Assembly: GCF_000472425.1 (NCBI RefSeq)
Contig: NZ_AXAI01000029.1
Span: forward strand, 2,046 to 66,045
Length of the DNA stretch: 64,000 nucleotides
Source of the DNA: Bradyrhizobium sp. Tv2a-2
Lineage (GTDB): Bacteria; Pseudomonadota; Alphaproteobacteria; Rhizobiales; Xanthobacteraceae
Reading direction: 5' to 3'
Below, in pieces: positions 63,216 to 64,000 of the stretch. Every line of letters starts with the position of its first letter. Positions within the stretch are counted from its first letter, which is position 1. Position numbers and translations under genes: made by a program. The notes under the pieces are model-generated. The model was not told the origin of the DNA. It ran no database searches and worked only from the letters and a program-made list of their open reading frames with translations.

Positions 63216-64000
63216 ATGGCGCACATGGTAAGTAAAAGGCCGAGCAATTCCATTATGGGAAACTCGGCACTGGCGGCCGCCATGTCACGGCGTACCGCCC
63301 TCTGGCAGCTCGGGCTCGCCGGTCTGTCCCTGGCGGCGGCGCCGGCTTTTGCCGAGGATATGATCAAGCTGCCGCTGCCGAGCGACCCGCGCGAGCGGCC
63401 GCTGACCCATGACTTCCCGCAAAAGGGCACGATGATCTTGCAGCGCACAAGACCGCCGCTGCTCGAAACGCCGTTTGACGTGTTCGATCGCGGCGTCTTC
63501 ACCCCGAACGACCAGTTCTTTGTGCGCTGGCATTGGGCCGTGATCCCGACGTCGGTCGAGATCAACACCTTCAAGCTGACCGTGCGCGGCCATGTCAATC
63601 AGGCGCTATCGCTGTCGATCGACGATCTCCTCAAGCTGCCGCAGGTCGAGCTTGCCGCGGTCAATCAGTGCTCCGGAAATTCCCGCGGCTTCTATGAGCC
63701 GCGGGTCCCGGGCGCGCAATGGGCCAACGGCGCGATGGGTAACGCCCTCTGGACCGGTGTTCGCCTGAAGGACGTGCTGGACCGCGCTGGGGTCAAAGCG
63801 GGCGCCGTGCAGGTACGTCTCAACGGGCTCGACGACCCGGTTGTGCCCGATGGGCCCGATTTCAAGAAGTCGCTCGACATCGAGCACGCGCGCGACGGCG
63901 AGGTCATGATCGCCTACGCCATGAACAGAGAGCAGTTGCCGCTGCTCAACGGCTTTCCGCTGCGGCTGATCGTGCCCGGATGGTACTCCACCTACTGGGT
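63216..64000 (+). CDS. Sulfite-oxidase-family molybdopterin enzyme (5' part)
   Basis: The first 261 residues of a protein that runs off the window. GGAGAG precedes the ATG at 63216. A Tat signal (SRRTALWQLGLAGLSLAAAP) points to periplasmic export with folded cofactor. The molybdenum-ligating Cys is in VNQCSGNSRGF, followed by VPGAQWANGAMGNALWTGV and VRLNGLDDPV. The pattern fits SorA-type sulfite dehydrogenases, which pass electrons to cytochrome c. The C-terminal dimer domain would lie beyond 64000. Confidence 0.88.
   Translation, partial: MAHMVSKRPSNSIMGNSALAAAMSRRTALWQLGLAGLSLAAAPAFAEDMIKLPLPSDPRERPLTHDFPQKGTMILQRTRPPLLETPFDVFDRGVFTPNDQFFVRWHWAVIPTSVEINTFKLTVRGHVNQALSLSIDDLLKLPQVELAAVNQCSGNSRGFYEPRVPGAQWANGAMGNALWTGVRLKDVLDRAGVKAGAVQVRLNGLDDPVVPDGPDFKKSLDIEHARDGEVMIAYAMNREQLPLLNGFPLRLIVPGWYSTYW

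Overview
The window looks like a chromosomal segment of a Bradyrhizobium-like alphaproteobacterium. It is GC-rich, has rhizobial gene families (DUF6894, LipB next to a FliN-like protein, a fused DctQM TRAP permease, GAF/PAS sensor kinases) and carries many tyrosine-integrase and serine-recombinase remnants. This assignment rests on gene content read by eye; no database search was run.

Layout. (1) 0.4-6.1 kb: an exported caspase-like peptidase and a double DUF4399 protein face an exported SUMF1-like protein and a small secreted protein, followed by a patatin-like lipase. (2) 6.3-11.6 kb: an accessory zone of very small genes. It includes peptides with double-glycine-type leaders, a repeat-rich peptide, a 24-residue membrane peptide, a degenerate IS5-type transposase and an integrase fragment. 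Five copies of a GTGA-N6-TCAC box lie 82-98 bases upstream of the minus-strand starts. (3) 12.0-21.8 kb: a sugar cluster with a glycogen-debranching-type enzyme, MFS permease, two phosphatases, transaldolase, glucokinase-like ROK protein, 6-phosphogluconate dehydrogenase and glucose-6-phosphate dehydrogenase, plus remnants of a GH15 enzyme and of phosphoglucose isomerase. (4) 22.7-33.1 kb: a GntR regulator divergent from a catabolic operon: TRAP transporter, acyl-CoA ligase, AEC carrier, ThDP lyase-like enzyme, SDR and hydrolase. (5) 33.2-46.1 kb: a degraded island with small exported proteins, a MipZ-like ATPase, recombinase shards, a truncated DJ-1/PfpI gene, a GAF histidine kinase, a large adenylate-cyclase/AAA protein, an integrase remnant and a 1.65-kb unit that ends at a tRNA-Leu(GAG). 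Copies of the tRNA 3' end at 22008 and 44419 look like attachment sites. (6) 46.1-64 kb: ordinary chromosome: fliN-like, lipB, tautomerase/LysR pair, two hybrid kinases, acylphosphatase, an ICL/PEP-mutase family enzyme, pccA-like, aspA-like, a zinc peptidase, MFS, an ArsB-type carrier and the start of a sulfite-oxidase-family enzyme.

The strongest candidates for undescribed biology are the box-linked family of leader-bearing mini-genes at 0-11 kb, the all-exported caspase module next to it, and the small tRNA-bounded unit at 44.4-46.1 kb.
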